Shown: positions 34,720-46,840, counted from the stretch's first letter. The stretch is DNA of 64,000 nt from Sabellastarte sp. h YS-2021 (GCA_964017235.1 OZ024931.1:23970189-24034188), one strand, 5' to 3'. Notes: generated from the sequence alone by a model not told the origin. Translations and numbers: made by a program.

Positions 34720-35515
34720 GACCATGAAGAAGGGGTCCAAAGGTCAAATCTGACCATACCAAAAGATTCCCAGCCAAAGAATTTAGGATGGTTTACCATC
34801 CCAAACCTCTCGGACCAATAATAAGTGAGTCATAGGCACTTTTTAAGTTTGGCTATCCTTGTTTGACCTTGACGGAGGGGTCCAAGGTCAAATCCGACCA
34901 CACAAAAAAATTCCCAGCCCATGATTTCCTGTAGCTTGTTTACCATCCCAAACCTGTAGGACCAATAATAAGCGAGTTCTAAGCAATTGTAAGTTTGGCT
35001 ATCCTCAATTGACCTTGAAGGAGGGGTCCCAGGTCAAATCTGACCACACCAAAAGAATCCCAGCCCATGATTTCCTATATGTTGGTTTACCATCCCAAAC
35101 CTCCAAGACCAATAATACGCGAGTTATAAGCACTTTAAGTTTGGCTATCTTCGTTTGACCTGGAAGGAGGGGTCTAAGGTGAAATCTGACCACACCAAAA
35201 GATTCCCAGCCCATGATTTTCTATAGGTTGGTTTTCCATTCCAAACCTCTAGGACCAATAATAAGCGAGTTATAAGCACTTTTAAGTTTGGCTATCCTCA
35301 TTTGACCTTGAAGGAGGGGTCCAAGGTGAAATCCGACCACACCAAAAAATTCCCAGCTCATGATTTTCTATAGGTTGGTTTTCATTCCAAACCTCTAGGA
35401 CCAATAATAAGCGAGTTATAAGCACTTTTATGTTTGGCTATCCTCATTTGACCTTGAAGGAGGGTTCCAAGGTCAAATCGGACCATATTAACAGATTCCC
35501 AGCCCATGATTTCCT
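34720..35515 (+). repeat. 147-bp satellite, six units inside A2
   Basis: Unit for unit it matches the six units of A1, including private variants such as 'cctccaagaccaataatacgcgag' in the third or fourth unit. This shows the two arrays were copied as a block. Confidence 0.9.
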
Positions 35516-38330
35516 ACAAGTTGGATACAATGATTTACTCAACAGTGAGAACCTGAAAGAAGCTATTGCTCAGCTATGCCATGACATAGAGGTCTGCAAT
35601 TTCACTATGTTATAGCTGACCAAAACGTCTGTGAATAACATATTTAACAAAATACTCTAAATGTAATAGTTTTCAAGTTACTACTGATTTACTCAAGAGT
35701 GAGAACCTCAAAGTAACTATTACTCAGCTATGCAATGAGCTACATGTCTGAATTTTTGCTCTGTTATAGCTGACCTAAAAGTAGGTGAACAACATATTTA
35801 AGCAAAATACTGTAAATGCAATAGTTTTCAAGTTACAACTGATTTACTCAATAGTGAGAACCTGAAAATAGCTATTGCTCTGCTATGCCATGAGCTATAG
35901 GTCTGTAATTTCACTATGTTATAGCTAACCCAAAAGTAGGTGAACAATATATTTTAACAAAATACTCCAAATGCAATATTTTTCAAGTTATAGCCGATTT
36001 ACTCAACAGTCAGTGCCTGAGAATAGCTATTGCTCAGTTGTGCCATGAGCTACAGGTCTGTAATTTCACTATGTTATAGCTGACCCAAAAGTAGCTGAAT
36101 AACATATTTGCACAAATTTCTGTAAAGGCAATAGTTTTCCAATTACAACTGATTTACTCAACAGTGAGAACTTCAAAGTAGCTATTACTCAGCTATGCAA
36201 TGAGCCACAGGTCTGGAACTTCACTATGTTATAGCTGACCCCAAAATAGGTGAATAACATATTGCAACAAAATACTCTAAATGCAATAGTTTCCAAGTTA
36301 TAAGTGATTTACTCAACAGTGATAACCTAAAAGTAGCTATTACTCAGCTATGCCATGAGCTACAGGTCTGAAATTTTACTATGTTATAGCTGACCCAAAA
36401 GTAGCTGAATAACATATTTATACTAAATTCTCTAAATGCAATAGTTTTCAAATTATAAGTGATTTGCTCAACATTGAGAACTTCAAAGTAGCTATTACTC
36501 AGCTATGCAATGAGTCACAGGTCTGGAACTTCACTATGTTATAGCTGACCCCAAAATAGGTGAATAACATATTGAAACAAAATACTCTAAATGCAATAAT
36601 TTCCAAGTTATAAGCGATTTACTCAACAGTGATAACCTCAAAGTAGCTATTACTCAGCTATGCCATGAGCTACAGGTCTGAAATTTTACTATGTTATAGC
36701 TGACCCAAAAGTAGGTGAACAACATATTTAAGCAAAATACTGTACATGCAATAGTTTTCAAGTTACAACTGATTTACTCAATAGTGATGACCTAAAAGTA
36801 GCTATTACTCAGCTATGCCATGAGCTACAGGTCTGAAATTTTACTATGTTATAGCTGACCCAAAAGTAGCTGAATAACATATTTATACTAAATTCTCTAA
36901 ATGCAATAGTTTTGCAATTACAACTGATTTACTCAATAGTGAGAACCTCAAAGTAGTTATTACTCAGCTATGCAATGAGCTACAGGTCTGAAATTTTACT
37001 ATGTTATAGCTGACCCAAAAGTAGGTGAACAACATATTTAAGCAAAATACTGTAAATGCAATAGTTTTGAAGTTACAACTGATTTACTCAATAGGGATGA
37101 CCTAAAAGTAGCTATTACTCAGCTATGCCATGAGCTACAGGTCTGAAATTTTACTATGTTATAGCTGACCCAAAAGTAGCTGAATAACATATTCATACGA
37201 AATTCTGTAAATGCAATAGTTTTCCAATTACAACTGATTTACTCAATAGTGAGAACTTCAAAGTAGCTATTACTCAGCTGTGCCATGACCTACAGATCTG
37301 AAATTTCACTATGTTATAGCTGGCCCAAAAGTAGCTGAATAACATATTTATACGAAATTCTCTAAATGCAATAGTTTTGCAATTACAACTGATTTACTCA
37401 ATAGTGAGAACCTCAAAGTAGCTATTACTCAGCTATGCAATGAGCTACAGGTCTGAAATTTTACTATGTTATAGCTGACCCAAAAGTAGGTGAACAACAT
37501 ATTTAAGCAAAATACTGTAAATGCAATAGTTTTCAAGTTACAACTGATTTACTCAATAGTGATGACCTAAAAGTAGCTATTACTCAGCTATGCCATGAGC
37601 TACAGGTCTGAAATTTTACTATGTTATAGCTGACCCAAAAGTAGCTGAATAACATATTTATACGAAATACTCTAAATGCAATAGTTTTCCAATTACAACT
37701 GATTTACTCAATAGTGAGAACTTTAAAGTAGCTATTACTCAGCTATGCCATGACCTACAGATCTGAAATTTCACTATGTTATAGCTGGCCCAAAAGTAGC
37801 TGAATAACATATTTATACGAAATTCTCTAAATGCAATAGGTTTTAAGTTACAAGTGATTTACTCAATAGTGAGAACTTCAAAGTAGCTATTACTCAGCTA
37901 TGCAATGAGCCACAGATCTGAAACTTCACTATGTTATAGCTGATCCCAAAATAGGTGAATAACATATTGAAACAAAATACTGTAAATGCAATAGTTTCCA
38001 AGTTATAAGCGATTTACTCAACAGTGATAACCTAAAAGCAGCTATTACTCAGCTATGCCATGAGCTACAGGTCTGAAATTTTACTATGTTATAGCTGACC
38101 CCAAAGTAGCTGAATAACATATTTATACGAAATTCTCTAAATGCAATAGTTTTGAAGTTATAAGTGATTTACTCAACAGTGATAACCTAAAAGTAGCTAT
38201 TACTCAGCTATGCCATGAGCTACAGGTCTAAAATTTTACTATGTTATAGCTGACCCAAAAGTAGCTGAATAACATATTTATACGAAATTCTCTAAATGCA
38301 ATAGTTTTTAAGTTACAAGTGATTTTACTC
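35516..38330 (+). repeat. 155-bp satellite, about 19 units inside A2
   Basis: Same monomer as in A1. Extra units relative to A1 lie in the second half of the array, around 37190-37680, where the 'ttttgcaattacaactg' and 'ttttccaattacaactg' variants alternate. Confidence 0.9.
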
Positions 38331-39099
38331 ATGATGGAAGTTACTGAAAAGCCCAAAAGTAGCTATTACTCACTTAGCTATTGAGACAGGCACCCAACTT
38401 ACTCACCATATTGTAGCTATGAAAAAAGTAGCTGAATAACATATTTTAACAAAATGCTCTAAATGCAACACTTTTCAAGTTATAAATGATTTTGTGCATG
38501 ATTTCATGAATTTTAATGCATTAAAAATTATTAAAAAAATTTATTAAAAAAAAAGGAAGACAGATCCAGGTCTCATACTCACACAAGAGAATCTACCTCT
38601 GGCCTAGTACATATATGCAAGATATGAGAGAAATCCCTGCAATAGTCACTGAGAAAATTGTGATTAAGTGTTGAAATTTTCACACTTTTGGTGGGGGTAC
38701 CCCCCTTGTAATGTCTCTAGCAAACAGACAAACAGACAGATTTACATGCCTTGAACAATTTTTCATCCTTGATAGATAAGGTATCTTTTAAAAAAAACAG
38801 CACGTCTCTAGGCCTTGTAGTTTTGGAGGAGAAGTTGTTCACGCGGACGCGTACGCGTACGCCCACGCCGCAGAGTGACGACATAATGTCAGCTGACTGA
38901 CAAGTCAGCTGACATAAAAACAGCATCTAGAAAAAATAGAGGCTAGTCAGCTTTTTTGGCAAAGGAAAATGTTATCTTCCTTCAGTTTGGAAATATATAC
39001 ACTATATCTCCAACTACACGGAACTTCATTATGAACCTGTGACGTCATCAATCATCTACTACGAGAAAAACAATATGTCCACTTTTTACTCCATGTTCG

Positions 39100-39290
39100 G
39101 TTCTCGCCTCCAACCTCTGTGGCCGCCGGTTCGAATATCGGGCCGGGCGCTTCATGTTGGAAAGTTGGTAGTTACTTGCCGATGCCCGGTGGTTTACAGT
39201 GCACTATGCACTGGTTTATTCCACCTGTAAACTACCCGTCGCAATATGACCCTGGCTGTTGAACGCGACGTAAAGCAACAAATAAATAAA
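39100..39290 (+). mobile_element. tRNA-headed SINE with a 15-bp target duplication
   Basis: The 191-bp insertion is flanked by TTTACTCCATGTTCG (39085-39099) and TTTACTCCACGTTCG (39291-39305), one mismatch apart. The head carries a box-B-like GGTTCGAATATC (39128-39139). The 3' part has 'aaactacccgtcgcaatatgacc', 'ttgaacgcgacgtaaagc' and the AAATAAATAAA tail. It shares its 3' half with copies at 3.0 and 58.5 kb. Confidence 0.88.
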
Positions 39291-39447
39291 TTTACTCCAC
39301 GTTCGTGATATTTATTTTTATAATGCTATTTATGGCTCTTGTACCATATATTTCTTAAAATAAACCACATTTTCATTCTTATAGGTTGTTTGTCTACTGA
39401 ATGAAGTTAACTTCATAATTTTTGTGAAAAATGTTTCCTATGACCTT

Positions 39448-42400
39448 TAAGTTTGGCTATGCTCGTTTGACCTTAAACGAGAGGCCCAAGGTCAAATACG
39501 ACCACACCAGAAGATTCCCAGCCCATGATTTCCTATATGCTGGTATACCATCACAAACCTGTAGGACCAATAATAGGTGAATTATAACCACTTTTAAGCT
39601 TGGCTATGCTCATTTCACCTTCAATGAGAGGCCCAAGGTCAAATGCGACCACACCAGAAGGTTCCCAGCCCATGATTTTGTATATGCTGGTATACCATCC
39701 CAAACCTCTAGGACCAATAATAAGCGAGTTCTAATCACTTTTAAGTGTGGCTATGCTCGTTTGACCTTGAACGTGGGGCCCAAGCTCAAATCCGACCACA
39801 CCAGAAGGTTCCCAGCCAATGATTTCCTACATGTTGGTTTACCATCCCAAAGCTCTAGGACCAATAATAAGCGAGTTATGAGCATTTTTATGTTTGGCTA
39901 TCCTCATTTGACCTTCAAGGAGGGGCCCAAGGTCATATCCGACCACACCAAAACATTCCCAGCCCATGATTTCCTATATGTTGGTATACCATCCCAAAGC
40001 TCTAGGACCAATAATAAGCGAGTTATAAGCACTTTTAAGTTTGGCTATGCTCGTTTGACCTTGAAGGGGGGCCCAAGGTCAAATGCGACCACAGCAGAAG
40101 ATTCCCAGCACATGATTTCCTACATGTTGGTATACCATCCGAAACCTCTAGGACTAATAATATGCGAGTTATAAGCACTTTTCAGTTTGGCTATCCTCGT
40201 TTGACCTTGAAGGAGAGGCCCAAGGTCAAATCTGACCACACCAAAAGATTCCCAGCCCATGGTTTCCTACATATTGGTATACCATCCCAAACCTCTAGGA
40301 CCAATAATAAGCGAGTTATAAGCACTTTAAACTTTGCCTATCCACGGTTGACCTTGAAGGAGGGGCCCAAGGTCAAATCTGACCACACCAGAAGATTCCC
40401 TGCACATGATTTCCTATATGTTGGTCTACCATCCCAAAGCTCTACGACCAATAATAAGCGAGTTATAAGCACTTTTAAGTTTGGCTATCCTTGTTTGACC
40501 TTGAACGAGAGGCACAAGGTCAAATGCAACCACACCAAATGATTCCCAGCACGATTTCCTATATGTCAGTATACCATCCCAAAGCTCTACGACCAATAAT
40601 AAGCGAGTTATAAGCACTTTTAAGTTTGGCTATCCTTGTTTGACCTTGAACGAGAGGCCCAAGGTCAAATCCGACCACATCAGAAGATTCCCAGCACATG
40701 ATTTCCTATATGTAGGTATACCATCCCAAAGCTCTACGACCAATAATAAGCAAGTTATAAGCACTTTTAAGTTTGGCTATCCTCGTTTGACCTTAAAGGA
40801 TGGGCCCAAGGTCAAATGCAACCACACCAGAAGATTCCCAGCACATGATTTCCTATATGTAGGTATACCATCCCAAAGCTCTACGACCAATAATAAGCGA
40901 GTTATAAGCACTTTTAAGTTTGGCTATCCTCATTTGACCTTGAACGAGAGGCCCAAGGTCAAATCCAACCACACCAGAAGATTCCCAGCACATGATTTCC
41001 TATATGTAGGTATACCATCCCAAAGCTCTACGACCAATAACAAGCGAGTTATAAGTACTTTTAAGTTTGGCTATCCTCGTTTGACCTTGAAGGATGGGCC
41101 CAAGGTCAAATGCGACAACACCAGAAGATTCCCAGCACATGATTTCCTATATGTCGGTATACCATCCCAAAGCTCTACGACCAATAATAAGCGAGTTATA
41201 AGGACTTTTAAGTTTGGCTATCCTCGTTTGACCTTGAAGGATGGGCCCAAGGTCAAATCCGACCACACCAGAAGATTCCCCGCACATGATTTCCTATATG
41301 TTGGTATACCATCCCAAACCTCTAGGACCAATAATAAGCGACTTATAAGCACTTTCAACTTTGCCTATGCTCGTTTGACCTTGAAGGAGGGGCCCAAGGT
41401 CAAATGCAACCACACCAGAAGATTCCCAGCCCATGATTTTCTACATGTCGGTATACCATCCCAAACCTCTAGGACCAATAATAAGCGAGTTATAAGCACT
41501 TTTAAGTTTGGCTATCCTCATTTGACCTTGAACAAGAGGCCCAAGGTCAAATCCAACCACACCAGAAGATTCTCAGCCCATGATTTCCTATATGTTGGTA
41601 TACCATCCCAAACCTCTAGGACCAATAATAAGCGAGTTATAAGCACTTTTAAGTTTGGCTATCCTCGTTTGACCTTGAACGAGAGGCCCAAGGTCAAATC
41701 CAACCACACCAAAAGATTCCCAGCCCATGATTTCCTATATGTTGGTATACCATCCCAAACCTCTAGGACCAATAATAAGCGAGTTATAAGCATTTTTATG
41801 TTTGGCTATCCTCGTTTGACCTTGAAGGAGAGGCCCAAGGTCAAATCCGACCACACAAGAAGATTCCCAGCCCATGATTTCCTATATGTCGGTATACCAT
41901 CCCAAACCTCTAGGACCAATAATAAGCGAGTTATAAGCACTTTTAAGTTTGGCTATCCTCGTTTGACCTTGAACGAGAGGCCCAAGGTCAAATCCAACCA
42001 CACCAAAAGATTCCCAGCCCATGATTTCCTATATGTTGGTATACCATCCCAAAGCTCTAGGACCAATAATAAGCGAGTTATAAGCATTTTTATGTCTGGC
42101 TATCCTCGTTTGACCTTGAACGAGAGGCCCAAGGTCAAATCCGACCACACCAGAAGATTCCCAGCCCATGATTTCCTACATGTTGGTATACCATCCCAAA
42201 GCTCTAGGACCAATAATAAGCGACTTATAAGCACTTTTAAGTTTGGCTATGCTCGTTTGACCTTGAAGGGGGGGCCCAAGGTCAAATGCGACCACACCAG
42301 AAGATTCCCAGCACATGATTTCCTATATGTTGGTATACCATCCCAAACCTCTAGGACCAATAACAAGCGAGTTATAAGCACTTTTCAGTTTGCCTATCCC

Positions 42401-42672
42401 CCTTTGACCTTGAAGGAGACGTCCAAGGTCAAATCTGACCACACCAAAAGATTCCCAGCCCATGGTTTCCTATATGTTGGTATACCATCCCAAACCTCTA
42501 GGACCAATAATAAGCGAGTTATAAGCACTTTAAACTTTGCCTATCCTCGCTTGACCTTGAACGAGGGGCCCAAGGTCAAATCTGATCACACCAGAAGATT
42601 CCCAGCACATGATTTCCTATATGTTGGTATACCATCCCAAACCTCTACGACCAATAATAAGCGAGTTCAAGG
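39448..42672 (+). repeat. 147-bp satellite, second part of the array in B (about 22 units)
   Basis: This continues the array interrupted at 33190. A single frame remains open from 40640 to 42697 (14 units of 49 codons, for example FKFGYPRLTLKERPKVKS). Neighbouring units share private variants: 'agctctacgacc' dominates about 40430-41190, while 'acctctaggacc' dominates later units, showing local homogenisation. A one-base indel at about 40070 breaks the frame in an earlier unit. I regard the long ORF as a by-product of the period, not a gene. Confidence 0.95.
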
Positions 42673-43076
42673 CTTAATCTTAGCAAAATTTTTATGAACT
42701 TATAATCAATCGCCCGTCAATCAGTCAATTATGGCCCGACTGATCCCAATATCGACTGGCGCCTAGATTCTTCCCCCAGGAATGTGCATACCAAATTTGG
42801 TTGACCCACACCCAGTACTTTCTGAGGAAATCTAGTGAAAAGGAAGTAAATTTTTTTTTGAATTTTTTATAATGTGACCTCGATAAAGGTCAAAGGTCAA
42901 ATTTATGCCTGTCAAAAAATTTCCCCACGCCTATAGAAGAACACTGCCACATATCATTTGGATAGGCCTAATAACAAGGGAGATATTCAAGGGAGACGAT
43001 AATGCGGCGGCGGCGGCGGCGGTTGACTGAAAACCGGGGGTGAAACCAATAAGCGTCCCCTTTTCAAGGGACGCTT
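42673..43076 (+). repeat. Right terminal segment of element B
   Basis: After the array come a unique 220 bp, one AGGTCAAAGGTCA (42887-42899), 'aacaagggagatattcaaggg', (CGG)6 at about 43003-43021 and the AAGCGTCCC hairpin. This is the same order of parts as at the right ends of A, C and D. Confidence 0.75.
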
Positions 43077-43370
43077 AATTAATTAAGTCTACTAGTATAT
43101 AAGACTTTGAATGGACAAGTACCATTATACTTAACATCAGTGATAAACTACCAGCAACACCAGTGTATTATAACATTGTCCAGAAAATTATATGCGTTAA
43201 TTCAATAAAAGTGAAATATGTATTAGTGGGTTATTGTGCCTTCAGATTTATAGAACCAAAGCACTAGAATCAAATACCAGATGATGTCAGAGGCACAAAG
43301 CTTCCACTGCACATCTTGAAGGAGAAACTAAAAACCCATTATTTCAAAGTGTATATTTTGAGACAAAGAG
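43077..43370 (+). mobile_element. LINE relic, right half
   Basis: The plus frames read LLVYKTLNGQVPLYLTSVIN just after the B terminus. Following a decayed stretch comes NQIPDDVRGTKLPLHILKEK, then LKTHYFKVYI, the C-terminal end of a CR1/L2-type ORF2. Several frameshifts and stops are present. It continues the block found at 31425-31489. Confidence 0.75.
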
Positions 43371-43913
43371 TAATCATCCTTTACCCTTAAATATAATTGC
43401 ATTGTACAAATGTTCTTATGGTATTATTATTACATCTAGACACTACTGCAAAACACAATATACAAAACCGGCCATCAGCCTCATGGTTATGAGCAAAATA
43501 TTGTCAACCCTTCTGCTAAAATTTCCTTTAACCTACATCAATGATGAACTTGATAAAATGTAACCAAGGACTTATTTTAGGATGACAAAGTTTGAATCTG
43601 TCTTCAACACTCTCAAAAAATGCATTGTTTCCAGTGGGATTTTAATTTTCCCCAGCCTTCTCAAAATAATATTTCCTTTTGGTTTTCATTCAGAATTGAT
43701 GACTGTGCTGAAAAGCTTCTGTCTTTGTCTTCAGAAGAGGACTAGCTTTTGATGGGATAATATCACATTCTCCCTGTGAAGGAATTGTGCTATCATGTTA
43801 ATATTTGTAAATATATTGAATCAGAATTAAACTCATCTTATTTACTTGTCTTTGTCACAAATACCAACCCTGTGACACACTAACAAACTAGATTGGGCCA
43901 ACTCGGCGCCAAC
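43371..43913. other. No gene recognised
   Basis: AT-rich sequence between the LINE relic and element D. No coding frame or repeat was recognised. Confidence 0.5.
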
Positions 43914-44090
43914 ATATCCCCAGACAGGTCATCACTCACGCCACAGGTTTTGATCGGGAATTTTTTAAAACATAATTACCCATTATTATATGAACTTCAG
44001 CACATCAATCTACTCTGTTTATATCTTCCAAGGAAGATGGTGTATCCCCAGACGCCGAATACATAACTCAAATTATATTTTCAATCTTCC

Positions 44091-44345
44091 TGCAATGATA
44101 ACTCTAAACCTATTTTCAAAGTATTTAAATGATTGATGATTGAATGTCCATTCTAAAATAATAATCCCAAAAGAGCATATCTGTTTCTATATTTGTTGAC
44201 AAATAAAATATTATTTTTAACTCAACTCATCATACTTTTCAATCTTCCTTCAAAGTATTTAAATGATTGATGATTCAATGTCCATTCTAAAATTCATAAT
44301 CCCAAAAGCGCATATCTGTTTCTATATTTGTTCACAAATAAAATA
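44091..44345 (+). repeat. Tandem duplication of about 128 bp in D
   Basis: 'tcaaagtatttaaatgattgatgatt', 'aatgtccattctaaaat', 'aatcccaaaag' and 'gcatatctgtttctatatttgtt' occur twice, at about 44117-44210 and 44250-44345, with few differences. Confidence 0.8.
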
Positions 44346-44889
44346 TTATTTAAAAAAAAATTATTTATATTATTATTTTATTATATTATTTTTAGAATTT
44401 GCAAATTGTTTTCAGTTATTCATTTCCTCTATACCTATATATGTGGTCCATATATATGCAACCTAAATATGTGACACAATCTCAGTTCTGACTCCCCTTT
44501 GTGTTATATGTAATGAAGCATCATTAAATACCTTTGTTTATTTAGTGTCACTCAATATAGCTGGAGGTCCCAGAGGTGGGTGGGGGGAATCCGGGTGGGG
44601 GATGCATAAATGGTAAACAAACAATCTATATAAAAGGGGTACTCAAATACAAAAAGAATTGAGAATTTTAAGTATGTGATTATCAACTGAAATGAGTTCA
44701 TAACTGTAGGAGCTGTGCCAAAATTAACTGAGGCAAGTTGAATAAAACTGGGCTAGTTGAGGGTTAAAAATCCCCTACTTTTACTACATAAGGATATAAT
44801 TTCATTAATATTGGGACTTAAAGCTCACTTAAAGTGTCCATTTTGTCTACTTGAATATGTTTAACCAGTTTCATTTTAAAAAGTTAAAA

Positions 44890-46840
44890 ACTCAGCAAGC
44901 AGAGGTATAACACACAAAAATAAGTTCTTAAAAGACTAAGATAGCCATAACATTATTAATATTCAAAATTTAAATAGACAGGCATTTCCTTTTAAAAATT
45001 CAAAGATTTCAGCTCTATAACCCACATAGTTTGACAGTTACTGGGCTTTAAAGTGGCATAATGTCCATAAATTGGGTTTCTGTGGGCATTTTACAATTGT
45101 TAAAGAGACCTTAGCAATTAAACAACAGATCTGAAACTTTTTGGGGGACATACATAACAAACAAAAATTATATATAATACAGTTTAAGACTTGTCACACT
45201 AAGCATTTCCAAATAACAGGGCAAAATACGGAAAAAATGTCCAAAAAGGCACTTGGGCGAGTGTCTATGGCCCTCATACACAGGTTAAATGTCTACTAAA
45301 AACCTTGATTTTCGGCATATGTAAAAAGGACATAATAATGCATTCCCAGATGGGATTTCAGCTCCATCAATCACATAGTTTAACAGTCACAGGGCTTAAA
45401 GGTGGTTAAAAAGTCCAAATATTGGGTCTCTGTGGGCCTTTTAGAGATCTCGATGTGGCTTTCAAATTAAAGCTTCAGACTTAAAATTTGTTACATACTA
45501 AGATTACACATAGAATATGTATCTAATAAAGTTTGAAACTTCTCAGACTTACCATTTCCAAGTTACAGAGCAAAATATGTGAAAAATGTCTTAAAAGGGT
45601 CACTCAGGTGGGTGTTTAAGGTCCTCATACACAGGTTAAATGTCTACTTGAAGCCTTGATTTTTGGCACATGTAAAAAGAACATAATAATGTATTCCCAG
45701 ATGAGATTTCAGCTCTATCAGTCACATAGTTTAACAGTCACAGGCCTTAAAATTGGCAAAAAGTCCAAATACTGGGTCTTTATGGGGCCTTCTAGAGACC
45801 TAAATGTGGCCTTCAAATTAAAGCCTCAGACTTAAAATTTGTCACATACTAAGATTACACATAGAATATGCATCTAATACAGTTTGAAACTTCTTAGACT
45901 TACCATTTCCAAGTTACAGGGCAAAATATGTGAAAAATGTCTAAAAATGGTCACTCGGGTGGGGATTTATGGTCCTCATACACAGGTTAAATGTCTTCTT
46001 AAAGCCTTAATTTTTGGCACATATATAAATAACATACTAATATCTTCCCAGATAGGATTTGAGCTCTATCAGTCACATAGTTTGACAGTCACAGGGCTTA
46101 AAAGTAGCAAAAAGTCCAAATATTGGGTCTTTGGGAGCCTTTTAGAGACCTCAATTTGACCTTCAAAATTAAAGCTTCAGACTTAAAATCTGTTACATAC
46201 TAAGATGACACACAGAATATATATCTAATACAGTTTGAAACTTCTCAGACTTACCATTTCCAAGTTACAGGGAAAAAGATGTGAAAAATGTCTTATAAGG
46301 GTCACTCGGGTGGGTGTTTATGGTCCTGATACACAGGTTAACTGTCTATTAAAGGCCTAAATGTTGGGGCACATATAAGAAAACACATAGATATATTCCC
46401 AGATGATATTTAACTTAGATGAGAGACATAGTTTGAAAGCTACAGTGCTTGAAAGTGGCAAAAAGTGCATAAATTGGGTCTCTGTGGGCACTTTTGAGAC
46501 CTTAAGTCGACCCCTTTGGGTAAACCTACAGCCCTAAAATTTTCTACAGACAAGGATTACATATCAAAGTTATACCTAGCGCAGTTTGAGACTCATCAGA
46601 ATTACCACTTCCAAATTATAGGGCAAAATATGTGAAAAATATAGCAAAAAATCCCCAAGTGGGGGTATTTATGGGCCTCAAACACAATTTTCTCCTCAAC
46701 TTAAAGTCGTGATTTTCGGCACATGTACTAAGAACATATTAATGTGTTGTCAGGTAAAATTTCAGCCAGCTGAGCATCATAGTTTGTGACCTACAGGGCT
46801 CTAAGTGGCCAAAAGTCCAATTTCTGACCTTAAGGTGGCC
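44890..46840 (+). repeat. Array of units of about 350 bp in D
   Basis: The landmark 'acataataatg.attcccagatg' recurs at 45330, 45681, 46032, about 46382 and about 46732. Units carry 'cagctctatcagtcacatagttt', 'gggtctctgtgggc' and 'ttccaagttacagggcaaaatatgtg'. About five to six units are present, and the outer ones are the most diverged. Confidence 0.85.

Larger units (their letters stand above)
34428..38920 (+). mobile_element. Family A element, copy A2
   Basis: It is nearly identical to A1 along its length, with the same left hairpin GTGCCCGTGAACGGGCAC, six 147-bp units (34720-35515), the 155-bp array, GC-rich tract and terminal GTCAGCTGAC hairpin. It is 471 bp longer because the 155-bp array has about 19 rather than 16 units. 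It sits inside the TTAA element, so it moved after that insertion or travelled with it. The high identity to A1 suggests recent activity or recent conversion. Confidence 0.88.
33191..39443. mobile_element. TTAA-flanked 6.25-kb composite element inside the B array
   Basis: TTAA lies on both sides (33187-33190 and 39444-39447), the 147-bp unit is cut at 'gcactt-ttaa-gtttgg', and the termini are inverted: AGGTCATAGGAA on the left and TTCCTATGACCT on the right. Subterminal sequence is also partly inverted (GACGTCACAGGTTCATGA near 33381 and TGAACCTGTGACGTCA near 39034). The unique part is only about 1.6 kb. The rest is family A copy A2 and a SINE that inserted later. No transposase was seen, so it is a non-autonomous TTAA (piggyBac-like) element. 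Confidence 0.85.
31487..43076 (+). mobile_element. Family B element (5.3 kb net, plus a 6.3-kb nested insertion)
   Basis: The left end shows the perfect palindrome GTTTTTGTACACAAAAAC (31490-31507) followed by the arm AAGCGTCCC (31509-31517). The right end shows a GC-rich (CGG)6 tract, then AAGCGTCCCC, a short loop and GGGACGCTT (43051-43076). LINE coding sequence stops at the left end and resumes right after the right end, which independently supports these boundaries. An internal segment near 31648-31690 resembles the left end of family A (a decayed hairpin followed by 'atcagctgactg'), so B may carry an older end. The body is the 147-bp array, split by a TTAA element. There is no coding capacity. 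Confidence 0.75.

Noticed and set aside
5474-38920. CRISPR-like array
   Set aside because: The 147-bp and 155-bp units are head-to-tail satellites without spacers, in an animal genome.
40640-42697. Open frame of 685 residues with 49-residue repeats as a repeat protein gene
   Set aside because: It is the 147-bp satellite read in one frame. Other arrays of the same monomer are frame-broken, changes between units are often non-synonymous, and there is no promoter, signal peptide or domain.
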